A stretch of 64,000 bases of DNA from assembly GCA_963824805.1 (NCBI GenBank), contig CAWGQZ010000019.1:7602-71601 (forward strand), given 5' to 3'. This DNA is from DATBAT01 sp963824805 (GTDB lineage Bacteria > Acidobacteriota > Terriglobia > Terriglobales > Acidobacteriaceae). Position numbers and translations under genes: made by a program. This document shows, in pieces, positions 52,358 to 60,344 of this stretch. The notes beneath the pieces were generated by a model. That model had not been told where the DNA came from and ran no database searches. It saw nothing but the letters and a program-made list of their open reading frames with translations. Numbering within the stretch: the stretch's first letter is position 1; every line of letters starts with the position of its first letter.

Positions 52358-53461
52358 TTATCGGACAAACTCCGGGAAACTCATCGACACAATTCCGGCC
52401 ACCGAGCCCAACAGCGCCAGCGTTCCCGCCAGTTGGAGGCTTGCGCGGCGGCCCAACTGCTGTCCAATCGCGCTTAATGAATAAATGCTTGCCGGTCCGA
52501 GGGTGCAGAGTAGCGCGACCACATACGGAGTCGGCACCCCCGCGTGATAGAGCACGTAGGCAAGCGCCACATCAAGCGCCATGGGCACCGGCAGGAAGGT
52601 GCCAAATATCGCGACGGCGATCACGCCCAGTGTCGACACCGGAACCTGGGTTCCATAAGCCGGGATCAGTTCGGCCGCCATGGCTCCCAGCACCGCAGCA
52701 AGAACCATCCAGGGCAAAGTCAGCAGAGTGAGCCGCAGCAGGTTTCGAAAATATGCGGTAAAGAAGGCAAGTAGCCGCTTCCCTAGCGGCTTTTGCTCAT
52801 GCGATAGATTCAGCCCAATAAGCTTGCGGGGATTCTCTGCAATGAGTAGGGGAAGAACCGCCACCAGCAGGCCCGGCACGATCAGTCGCAGGAGTGCCAC
52901 GGGAAGCGGGAACAAGACGAACGCCATGGTGAGCACGATGGGATTGAAACTAGGCGAACTGATCATGGCAGCGACCGTCAGTCGCGTGCTTGCCCCCGAT
53001 ACCAACAGGCTTTGCGCAACCGGCGTCGCACAATTAGTACACACTCCTAGCGGCGACCCCGCGACAACTCCGCAAAGTACGTTGCCCGCTGTCGAGGAGA
53101 AACGTCTAGGCGCCATGCTCCCAGCAAGCAGTGTCATGATCGCTGCTCCAAACGGCAAGGCAAAATACATGCCAAAGCGGTTGGTGTAGATCCAATTCAC
53201 ACTTGTGCGGAATATCCGCGTCGTCGCCGGCATGTCGGGAGTTACCTTCATGAGCGCATCGAAGGAAATCACTCCCTGCACCTTGACACCGGTACCGGCG
53301 TGTAATCGCTTGAGCAGCGCGGGATAGCGTTGCTGGGTCCAGAAAACCAAGACCACGGCGAGAGCAATCACGATCGACAGCGTTATTTCCAACCTGCGGC
53401 TGGGCGTGGTTGCCGATGAAACTGTGGGAGTGCGTAGGGTCGTGTTTATGGCTGTGCTCAT
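52358..53461 (-). CDS. Permease of the UPF0718/ArsP-like family
   Basis: 367 aa with about eight membrane helices (ITLSIVIALAVVLVFWTQ, FALPFGAAIMTLLAG, TLPWMVLAAVLGAMAAELIP). The conserved half-motifs are GVVAGSPLGVCTNCATPVAQ and ISSPSFNPIVLTMAF. Related proteins export organoarsenicals or other small molecules using Cys near the first motif; CTNC here could bind thiophilic substrates (inference). A large extracytoplasmic loop separates helices 1 and 2. Confidence 0.82.
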   Translation of the reverse strand: MSTAINTTLRTPTVSSATTPSRRLEITLSIVIALAVVLVFWTQQRYPALLKRLHAGTGVKVQGVISFDALMKVTPDMPATTRIFRTSVNWIYTNRFGMYFALPFGAAIMTLLAGSMAPRRFSSTAGNVLCGVVAGSPLGVCTNCATPVAQSLLVSGASTRLTVAAMISSPSFNPIVLTMAFVLFPLPVALLRLIVPGLLVAVLPLLIAENPRKLIGLNLSHEQKPLGKRLLAFFTAYFRNLLRLTLLTLPWMVLAAVLGAMAAELIPAYGTQVPVSTLGVIAVAIFGTFLPVPMALDVALAYVLYHAGVPTPYVVALLCTLGPASIYSLSAIGQQLGRRASLQLAGTLALLGSVAGIVSMSFPEFVR

Positions 53462-53639
53462 GGGTGGCGGGAGTTTACGGTTGCGGGCCGGAGTTTGGGA
53501 ATAATACTTTTTAATTAGGCGAGGTTAAAATTGGATGACTTTTTCTTTAAGGGGCCGCGAACCAAATCCCCGCCCAAGCGAACCTGGACGGGCACCCCTC
53601 CCCATTACAATCCCGACTCCCCACATCACACATCTGGTG

Positions 53640-54359
53640 CTAGCGAGCGGCGGTCACTTGGACGGCAGTCATCTCCTCGACGATTGCTCTTGCGGCGGCG
53701 GAAGGGTTGGGAGCTTCCGTGATGGGGCGTCCGATTACGATGTGACTGGCTCCGGCGGCGATTGCCTGGGCTGGGGTTACTACTCTTGCCTGATCTCCGT
53801 GGCTGGCTCCGGCGGGACGCACACCCGGAGTCACGATAGCTATTTCGTCGCCGAGGTCGCGGCGCAGGTCGGACACTTCCCTCGCCGAGGAGACGATCCC
53901 TTGGCATCCGCAGTCGATGGCCATCCGAGCCAGGCGAAGTACCTGCGGCGTCATTTCCGCAGATATCCCAATTTCTTCCAGATCGCTTCCTGCCATGCTG
54001 GTCAGGACTGTCACAGCGAGAGTTATGAGAGCGGGATTAGAACGGGCCGCGTCGGTGGCGGCGCGGAGCATCTTTGAGCCCCCGGAGCTGTGCACGGTCA
54101 GCATGCTGACGTTCAACGCGGCCGCCTCTTTCACCGCAGCTGCGACGGTATTGGGTATGTCGTGATATTTCAGGTCGAGGAAGACACGGCGCCCGGAAGC
54201 GATCAGGTCCCGCACCACGGGCGGGCCTTCGGCGGTGTAGAGCTGCATCCCCACTTTATAAATGGAGGCCGACTCGCCCACGGCAGTGACAATCTGCCGG
54301 GCGGCGGCCGAGGAAGAAACATCCAGGGCGACGATCAAACGCTCGCGCGGATCCATCAC
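53640..54359 (-). CDS. pyrF: Orotidine-5'-phosphate decarboxylase
   Basis: Last step of UMP synthesis. The 239 aa have the catalytic motif DLKYHDIPNTVA (Lys and Asp dyad), the N-terminal LIVALDVSSS, and VTPGVRPAGASHGDQAR with ASHIVIGRPIT for phosphate binding. It is a type 1 enzyme of normal length. Single gene here, separated from rlpA by 23 bp in the same direction. Confidence 0.96.
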   Translation of the reverse strand: MMDPRERLIVALDVSSSAAARQIVTAVGESASIYKVGMQLYTAEGPPVVRDLIASGRRVFLDLKYHDIPNTVAAAVKEAAALNVSMLTVHSSGGSKMLRAATDAARSNPALITLAVTVLTSMAGSDLEEIGISAEMTPQVLRLARMAIDCGCQGIVSSAREVSDLRRDLGDEIAIVTPGVRPAGASHGDQARVVTPAQAIAAGASHIVIGRPITEAPNPSAAARAIVEEMTAVQVTAAR

Positions 54360-54382
54360 CCTGGAGTCTAATTGGTCTTGAA

Positions 54383-54876
54383 CTAGTTGGCTACGGGAGA
54401 GTTGGGACGATGAAGCATAGCCATCATTGACGGGCGGACGATATCGATGCGCACCCGCTGTACACCGCGGGACTTAAAGCCCAGCACCTTGGCGGCGCTG
54501 TAGGAGACATCGACAATGCGGTCCGGAACCACGGGTCCACGATCATTGATGCGCACTAGCACGTTATGGCCATTGCGCAGGTTAGTGATGCGAACTATGG
54601 TACCCAAAGGCAGCTCGAGATGAGCCGCTGTCAGGTCGTACATGTTGTAAGGCTCGCCGCTTGCCGTGGGCTTGCCCTGAAAACTTTCTCCATACCAGGA
54701 GGCGGTACCGATTTGGTACGGCTTTGCCTTGGTCAGCTTCTTGTGAAACGTCTCGACTACTTGTGGCGGTACGTCAACTTGGGCTTTTTCCGACCCTGAG
54801 CTGGTTGGCCTCGAGCCGCTCCCAGGCTAACGACCGATAAAATGATCGCCAGTCCATGAGCAAAACGCTTTCTCAT
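54383..54876 (-). CDS. rlpA: RlpA-like double-psi beta-barrel lytic transglycosylase, one frameshift
   Basis: ATG 54876 gives a signal peptide (MRKRFAHGLAIILSVVSLGA). The frame then stops, while the neighbouring frame reads AQVDVPPQVVETFHKKLTKA, YQIGTASWYGESFQGKPTAS, MYDLTAAHLELPLGTIVRIT and VRINDRGPVVPDRIVDVSYS to the stop at 54383. One missing base near 54800 unites them (about 165 aa). The catalytic Glu/Asp region of RlpA (GTASWYGESFQG, INDRGP) is intact. RlpA cuts peptide-free glycan at division sites, which pairs in function with the SPOR protein at 25.5 kb. Confidence 0.88.
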
Positions 54877-54934
54877 CCAGTCACCTCTCGTCTCTAGTGT
54901 CGTTCCTCCGTACTACATCGCCTGAGCTCCACAA

Positions 54935-54963
54935 AGGCTACAGTTCTGGGTGGGTCGTGTCAA
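54935..54963 (-). promoter_or_regulatory. Candidate sigma70-type promoter of rlpA
   Basis: On the minus strand TTGACA (54963-54958) and TAGCCT (54940-54935) are separated by exactly 17 bases, about 60 bp before the rlpA start. The -35 is consensus; the -10 is weak. The remainder of the roughly 315 bp between rlpA and the transglutaminase gene is AT-rich with no gene seen. Confidence 0.45.
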
Positions 54964-55192
54964 CGGGGGAAATCCTGTAAAAGAGTAGCATTCTTATAAC
55001 TATTGCTTCGGTAATCTGCTGTATGGGTTGAGGAAAACTCCTAGGAAGCTTACAAAACAGCCACTTAGATATTTATCAGTTAGTAAATAATCAAAATCAG
55101 CAGGACAAGTAAGATTTACTCTGCCCAATGATTACAATAGCTTACAGGGAATACCTAAAGTACATCACACAAACAGGCCATGGACAGAGAAA

Positions 55193-56015
55193 TTATGCCG
55201 TCTGGACCTCCTCCGTGACCACCTTGAAACTGGCTAAGTTGGCGGCTCCAAAAGGAGGTTGTGATAGCTACGTCGGAGGCGTCCCGGCCAGTTGCCATCA
55301 GGATTCTGCCAATCCGCGGATGGTTGTGGCGGGCATCGAATGTCCACCACCGGTTCTCGAGGTAGACCTCAAACCAGGCGCTGAAGTCCATCGGATTAAC
55401 GTCGGGAGGCACGCCAATGTCGCCCAGATAGCCGGTCGCATACCTCGCCGGTATGTTCAGGGCCCGGCAAAAGGTGACTGCCAGGTGCTGGAAGTCACGG
55501 CATACCCCGGTGCGCTCGGTAAAGACGTCCACAGCGGTTTTCGATGAACGCGCGTATTGATACCCAAAGGTGACCTTTAGGTGGATCCAGTCACAAATTG
55601 CCTTCACTCGGTCCCATCCGGGTTTGGCTTGGCCAAAGAGTTCGACCGCGATGTTGGACATGCGGTCGACCTCGCAGTAGCGGCTGTTAAGCAGGTAGCG
55701 CAGCATTTCTGGAGGCAGATCCTGCACTGGGTGTTCCCTGGCCGTGGGGTTGTAAGCGTCGGGGAGGCCTGAATCCTCGATCAGACTAGAGCCAGCTAGT
55801 TGGAGCCTCCCGGCGGGGGCCAGCCAGCGCGAGCAGCGATTGCCATAACTGTCAACGTAGGTCTCCACCTTAACCTCGGGTGTGACCGTCACCTCGTCTG
55901 GCTCGCGCAGGTCCTTCACGCGGGAGGGATGAACGTGCAGTACTCCCACCATGGCTACAGGAGCAGGAACATCGAATTCCATGTCGTATCCCAGACGAAT
56001 CAGCATGGTTCGCAC
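55193..56015 (-). CDS. Transglutaminase-like cysteine peptidase family protein
   Basis: About 275 aa. The N-terminal beta domain (VAMVGVLHVHPSRVKDLR) precedes a transglutaminase core with Cys in RTGVCRDFQHLAVTFCRALN, His-less AWFEVYL and the catalytic His/Asp region WWTFDARHNHPRIGRI. The C-terminus changes frame after AITTSF: the alternative frame GAANLASFKVVTEEVQTA ends naturally at 55193, whereas the uncorrected frame runs to 55155. A run of four A on the plus strand (55250-55253), one too many, explains it. Likely a cytosolic protease or amidase; substrate unknown. Confidence 0.87.
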
Positions 56016-56144
56016 GCGACCACATTTCTGGCCTGGGGGGATTATGGCTCATTTCCCCGGAATTTTCCGATTCAAAATCCTAATAGCTGCCATAGTCCGA
56101 AAATGCGAGCAGGGGTGCCATACTGGATCGGCTAAGGAACTGCC

Positions 56145-56684
56145 ATGTCGACGTTAAACGCTGTGCAGGAAGAGATCGATCCCCGGGTTCGTATCGGACA
56201 CGTACATTTAAAGGTTGCTGATCTGGCTCGCTCCCTGAATTTCTATTCGGGCGTGCTGGGAATGCAGGTGATGCAGCGATTGGGCGACAGTGCAGCCTTT
56301 CTATCGGCGGGAGGATATCACCACCACATTGCTATTAATACGTGGGAGAGCCTGGGCGGTTCCCCGCCCCCGGCCGGAACCACCGGTCTTTACCATACCG
56401 CTATCGTCTATCCGAGTCGGGCGACATTGGCGAATGGGCTGCGTCGAGTGCTTGCCGCGGGCATTCCCCTCGAAGGCGCCGCGGACCATGGAGTTAGCGA
56501 GTCTATTTACCTGCGGGATCCTGACGATAATGGCGTGGAGCTCTATTGCGACAAGCCGCGCGAACTTTGGCCGCGAACGGAGGATGGAAAGCTGGCGATG
56601 TATACGCACCGGCTCGATCTTCACGCGTTACTGCGTGAGGCGTCGTCGGGTACGGAGTTAGGTAGCGGCCCCAAGGATTTGTAA
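56145..56684 (+). CDS. VOC-family dioxygenase-like protein (CatE-like)
   Basis: 179 aa, glyoxalase/bleomycin-resistance/extradiol-dioxygenase fold. Metal ligands are probably His in IGHVHLKVADLARSLNFY, His in TTGLYHTAIVYP and Glu in DNGVELYCDKP. The second half SESIYLRDPDDNGVELYCDK is the typical signature. Resembles one-domain CatE-type ring-cleavage enzymes; substrate unknown. Complete with no frameshift. Confidence 0.88.
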   Translation: MSTLNAVQEEIDPRVRIGHVHLKVADLARSLNFYSGVLGMQVMQRLGDSAAFLSAGGYHHHIAINTWESLGGSPPPAGTTGLYHTAIVYPSRATLANGLRRVLAAGIPLEGAADHGVSESIYLRDPDDNGVELYCDKPRELWPRTEDGKLAMYTHRLDLHALLREASSGTELGSGPKDL

Positions 56685-56724
56685 GAGCGTCGGCTCTCGG
56701 TCAAGACGACAAAATCCTCAGAAC

Positions 56725-56762
56725 AAAAAAATCCCCAGACTCTATTTCTAGAATCTGGGGAT
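56725..56762 (-). terminator. Intrinsic terminator facing left with no gene upstream
   Basis: A 9-bp perfect stem (56731-56739 with 56754-56762) is followed on the minus strand by seven T (56731-56725). On the plus strand there is no T-run, so it does not serve the VOC gene. The region to its right has no minus-strand coding gene. Confidence 0.75.
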
Positions 56763-56990
56763 AAGGTTTGAACAGCCCTCCCCCGAAGTCTGCTCAAGAG
56801 GGAGAGTACAATCCTGCCCGTTGAGCGTAAATGGCCCGAACGTGCCATATGGGGAATTTTCCCGTTTTTCCTCTGTGCTCTGTAATTTGTAAAACTTCTC
56901 GGCCAAACCCCATTAAGAGCCGAGGGGGTCTGGGTGGCATTTCTTCCTGGTTTCTGCCCGATATGAGGCGAAATATCACGGGTTCTTAGG
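56725..56990 (-). ncRNA. Candidate small RNA
   Basis: An intergenic stretch between the VOC gene and a small plus-strand gene ends on the minus strand in the strong terminator at 56725-56762, but encodes no convincing protein. It contains possible stems, such as CTCGG paired with CCGAG and TTGAGCAG with CTGTTCAA. I could not match it to 6S, tmRNA, RNase P or SRP RNA. The 5' end is unknown; the right-hand limit given is only the edge of the gap. Confidence 0.4.
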
Positions 56991-57028
56991 GACTGATGAC
57001 GGCCACGAATTGTGCCGATAGAAGCGAG

Positions 57029-57268
57029 ATGGACCTTTCTGCCATTGCCCTTCAAGGGCTGCAACAGGCGGATGCGCAACTAAATGCAGCCGCCAGTAAA
57101 ATCGCCTCGTTCGGGGCTTCCTCGCCTGACGGGGCTGGTTTGGATTCGGTGGACCTTAGCGCGGAAGTCGTGGCGTTGATGTCTGCACGCAACCAGAGCG
57201 AAGCCAATCTCGCGACATTGCATACCGCCAGCGAAATACAGAAAAACGTAATCGACCTGATGGCCTAA
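57029..57268 (+). CDS. Stand-alone flagellar-rod-like C-terminal domain protein
   Basis: 79 aa from ATG 57029 (an earlier ATG at 56996 gives a longer version). The second half, VDLSAEVVALMSARNQSEAN followed by LATLHTASEIQKNVIDLMA, closely follows the C-terminal helix of FlgB/C/G-type rod proteins. The N-terminal helix is ALQGLQQADAQLNAAASKIA. No other flagellar gene is near and the central domain is absent. May form helical bundles; function unknown. Confidence 0.6.
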   Translation: MDLSAIALQGLQQADAQLNAAASKIASFGASSPDGAGLDSVDLSAEVVALMSARNQSEANLATLHTASEIQKNVIDLMA

Positions 57269-57281
57269 GTCACCCCTGCCG

Positions 57282-58940
57282 TCAATTCTTCCGGGAGTAG
57301 TGGTCGCCGAAGAAATCCCCTTTGTTCCAACTGGGGGGAGCAGTGTCCTGGGTGATCAGGTATCCGCACAGCAAGGCAAATCGCGCAAATTGCGCGGCGA
57401 CTTTAAAGTCCAGTCCAGGCTGCTCCATGTCATCTTGCGGTTGGTGATAGCGGGCCTGTTCCCATTTTTCGAAAGTCGCCATGGGATCGATTTTAGGATC
57501 TGCGGATTTGAAGCCCGGTGTCGGCATGACGGCGGGTATTCCCTGCTTGACAAACGAATACTGATCACTGCGGATAAATACCACGGCCTCGGGAACCGGA
57601 TCCGGATCCAGGCTGAGTTGCATGCGCTGTGCTGCTTTCCGGATTACTCCGTCCAGGCTGGAATGCTCCGCACCGAATGCAACCACACTCTGAAACGGCC
57701 AGAGCATGAGGACCTCATCTACATTCACATTAGCGACCAAAGATTGTTTGGGGACGATGGGAAAGTGTGCGAAATAATCGGAGCCAAGCAGGCCAGCCTC
57801 TTCGCCAGTTACGGCCACAAACAGGATGGAGCGGCGCGGGCGCGGGTTCATCCCACTGAAGGCTCGCGCCACCTCGAGCAAAGTTGCCGAACCGGAAGCA
57901 TTGTCCAAGGCCCCGTTGTAAATCTTGTCCCCCTGAACCGGAGCGCCGATGCCCAGGTGATCAAGATGCGAACTGTAGACCAGATACTGCTGTTTTAAAT
58001 CCGGGTCGCTTCCCTCGAGCTTGGCCACAACATTGGGGCTGGTCGTTTCTTCTGACTTGGTTACGTTCAGAATCTTCGCGGTAAATGGAAGCGCGAAGGA
58101 AAGCGGGGTGCCCGCTTTCGCCGCGGCAAAGACTTGTTCCGCTGTGTGCGGGCTGCCATCAAAGAATTTTTCGGTTGCATCCAGACTCAACGCCGCACTG
58201 CCTTTGAGTTCCGGAAAGTAGTCGTTGGGTTGGCCCTGCTTGTCGAGCCAACGGAACTCGGGGATCGCCAAATCGCGCACTCGCTTATTGAAGGAATATA
58301 GCTGTTCCAGTACCGGATCATTGATGGTGATTATCCCCACGGCCCCGTGGTCGGCAGCATTCTTCGCCTTAATTGCAGAGGATGAGTAATGCGCTTTCAT
58401 CGACGACTGGAACTTCGGAGCGCCGAATACCATGGCCACAATCTTTCCCTTAACGTCTATGCCCTTATAGTCGTCGTAACCCTGCTCAGGCGCGGTCACT
58501 CCAAATCCCACATACACCACCGAGGCTTCTACCGAAGTTTCCGGGCGGCCGGGATTTCCGCGCGTGGTGTAGTCCTTTCCAAAAGTCAGGGTTTCTTCCT
58601 TACCGCCTCGGTTCAAAGAGAGCCCAGTTCTTCTCTGGTCGACCCGCATCGAGCGCAACGGCACCTTTTGAAAGTAGGTGCCGTTATCGCCAGCGGGTTG
58701 CAGGCCCATACTCTCGAATTGCGTGGCCATGAATTTCGCGGCAGTTTCGTATCCACGGGTAGCGGTTCCACGCCCTTCAAGCAAATCGTCGGAAAGAAAG
58801 CGCATGTCGGCGCGGATGGCCTCTGACCGGATTGCAGCCATAGCTGCGTCTACAGGATCGCCGCTGCCCCAGAGCCAAGGAGCGGAACCGAACAAAAGGA
58901 CGATAGAAAAAACGCGAAAGAGCTTCCACTCAATGTTCAT
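57282..58940 (-). CDS. Exported M28-family zinc aminopeptidase
   Basis: 552 aa with a signal peptide (WKLFRVFSIVLLFGSAPWLWG). A protease-associated domain (GFGVTAPEQGYDDYKGIDVK) is inserted in the M28 fold. Zinc ligands and catalytic acids are visible: His and Asp in SSHLDHLGIG, Asp in NGALDNASGSATLLEVA, and Glu pair in VAVTGEEAGLLGSDYF. It cleaves N-terminal residues from extracellular peptides. No frameshift. Confidence 0.93.
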   Translation of the reverse strand: MNIEWKLFRVFSIVLLFGSAPWLWGSGDPVDAAMAAIRSEAIRADMRFLSDDLLEGRGTATRGYETAAKFMATQFESMGLQPAGDNGTYFQKVPLRSMRVDQRRTGLSLNRGGKEETLTFGKDYTTRGNPGRPETSVEASVVYVGFGVTAPEQGYDDYKGIDVKGKIVAMVFGAPKFQSSMKAHYSSSAIKAKNAADHGAVGIITINDPVLEQLYSFNKRVRDLAIPEFRWLDKQGQPNDYFPELKGSAALSLDATEKFFDGSPHTAEQVFAAAKAGTPLSFALPFTAKILNVTKSEETTSPNVVAKLEGSDPDLKQQYLVYSSHLDHLGIGAPVQGDKIYNGALDNASGSATLLEVARAFSGMNPRPRRSILFVAVTGEEAGLLGSDYFAHFPIVPKQSLVANVNVDEVLMLWPFQSVVAFGAEHSSLDGVIRKAAQRMQLSLDPDPVPEAVVFIRSDQYSFVKQGIPAVMPTPGFKSADPKIDPMATFEKWEQARYHQPQDDMEQPGLDFKVAAQFARFALLCGYLITQDTAPPSWNKGDFFGDHYSRKN

Positions 58941-59018
58941 AACCTCGGTATGGTACAGGAATGTTTTGGGCAGAAGGAATGAGTTAGGGTCTGAAAGATT
59001 TGCAACGATCGGCTTCAG

Positions 59019-59147
59019 CTATGGGACCGGAACGTGGGTAAGACTCATGATCAGCATAAGCAGTAACGGTATGAATAGCGCCACGCCACTGGCAATCAGC
59101 ACGATCTCGCTCAGGATATCGGGTTTCATCAAGTCTTCACGACGCAT
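59019..59147 (-). CDS. 42 aa single-span membrane microprotein
   Basis: ATG 59147 follows GGGAGGT. MRREDLMKPDILSEIVLIAS is followed by a hydrophobic helix GVALFIPLLLMLIMSLTHVP. The positive N-terminus predicts a cytosolic N-terminus. No family recognised. Confidence 0.6.
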   Translation of the reverse strand: MRREDLMKPDILSEIVLIASGVALFIPLLLMLIMSLTHVPVP

Positions 59148-59279
59148 ATTGGACCTCCCGTTTAAATGCTGGCACTTAGATTGCCGGAAACCGGCTTGAG
59201 TGCCGGGATACGGAAAAATAGTCGCAAAACTGCGGGATTCTACTGATGCCTTCAGGACCAACTGCAGATACGATGCTGC

Positions 59280-59393
59280 GTGGATAAAAAAGAAATCAAC
59301 TCACCCAAGCTGACCCTGAACTTTGTTCTGGTCATTCTCTTGCCGCTGGTGGTGCTCCTGTTAGTCATGATGCACCGTTGGGGCGTTTTTTAA
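59280..59393 (+). CDS. 37 aa single-span membrane microprotein
   Basis: GTG 59280. MDKKEINSPKLTLNFVLVIL then PLVVLLLVMMHRWGVF is almost entirely one membrane helix with a charged start. No clear Shine-Dalgarno. It is divergent from the other tiny membrane protein 132 bp away; the two may be a pair. Confidence 0.45.
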   Translation: MDKKEINSPKLTLNFVLVILLPLVVLLLVMMHRWGVF

Positions 59394-59481
59394 TTTCCCC
59401 ATATATTTCTCTTCCCCCGCGCAGGCATAAGATGATTTATGGGATCGACAGTAGTGGTCACCTCTTAAAGGAGCTTTCTTT

Positions 59482-59862
59482 ATGAGCAGTCTGGGCCTGC
59501 TGCAATCGTTGCATGATGGTCTTTCTCAAAAGGCCGGCGTCAAGAGTGTCTTTGGAGATCCGATCAACGCTGGTGACAAAGTTGTAATTCCGGTGGCTCG
59601 GGTGGCTTACGGATTTGGCGCGGGATCGGGCACTGGCGGCGTCGGCGCTAGCAGCAAGGGAGAGGGTGGAGGCGGCGGAGGCGGAGTAATGGCCAAACCT
59701 GTCGGTGTCTTTGTGATCGGACCAAACGAAAGCCGCTTCATTTCGACGCATGAGGCACGGCGGACGCTGGGAGTATTGATGGTTGGCGTGGTTTTGGGAT
59801 TTGTTCTTCTTCGGCGCCGCCGACCTGTGGGAGATCGTTTCCTGGGGCGGTTGCGAGGATAA
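59482..59862 (+). CDS. GerW/YtfJ-family protein
   Basis: 126 aa. VFGDPINAGDKVVIPVARVA, YGFGAGSGTGG, a Gly-rich loop GEGGGGGGGVMAKPVGVFVI and a C-terminal hydrophobic segment VLMVGVVLGFVLLRRRRP. GerW is named for a spore-germination role in Bacillus, but homologues occur in non-spore-formers. The C-terminal helix would anchor it to the membrane. Confidence 0.85.
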   Translation: MSSLGLLQSLHDGLSQKAGVKSVFGDPINAGDKVVIPVARVAYGFGAGSGTGGVGASSKGEGGGGGGGVMAKPVGVFVIGPNESRFISTHEARRTLGVLMVGVVLGFVLLRRRRPVGDRFLGRLRG

Positions 59863-60303
59863 TCGGCAGGGCGGGTGGGATGCCCGGTTCTCTCAACGTC
59901 CGCGCCGGCACCTCGCCAAGAAATCTCTTCAGATCGGAGCGATTGATTCTAAGGTGGGATTGCAGTGGGGGCGAGTCCGTGGGCCAACGGCTTGGGTTGC
60001 CTTCGAAGCGACGAGTCATGAACGTGCTCAGCGGACAATTGTTTGCGCACATTTACATCTTTGATCCGTAGTTGCATGGGCGCACAAAGACAGCCGTACG
60101 AACGGTAGAAATTAGAACCATCCGGCCTCTTTGCAAAGCGGCAATGATTCTAACCCTTAAAGTTGAAGGGCGGAAGAAGTGGCTGGCATTGGTACTTGTA
60201 AAGTATTGTCAGCCGCCATTGTGCGGTAACCACGAAGGACGCTAAGGTTTCCTAAGGAAAATCCTATTGGGTAAAAGTTGGGTCAAGAATAAATGAGCGA
60301 AAA
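59863..60303. other. 441 bp without a supported gene
   Basis: Short open frames exist on both strands but none has a good start site or recognisable sequence. The right end leads into the pnp terminator. Nothing else seen. Confidence 0.5.
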
Positions 60304-60329
60304 AAGGCTGCGACTTTGGTCGCAGCCTT
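60304..60329 (-). terminator. Intrinsic terminator of the rpsO-pnp operon
   Basis: Perfect 11-bp stem (60304-60314 with 60319-60329), loop TTTG, followed on the minus strand by a T-run. Begins 16 bp after the pnp stop. Confidence 0.9.
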
Positions 60330-60344
60330 CGAGTTATTCAAGCT

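Noticed and set aside
56725..56990. 6S RNA
   Set aside because: I could not fold the region into the closing stem, central bubble and terminal stem expected of 6S RNA by hand.
59482..59862. Evidence for endospore formation from GerW
   Set aside because: GerW homologues are widespread in non-spore-formers and no other sporulation gene is present.
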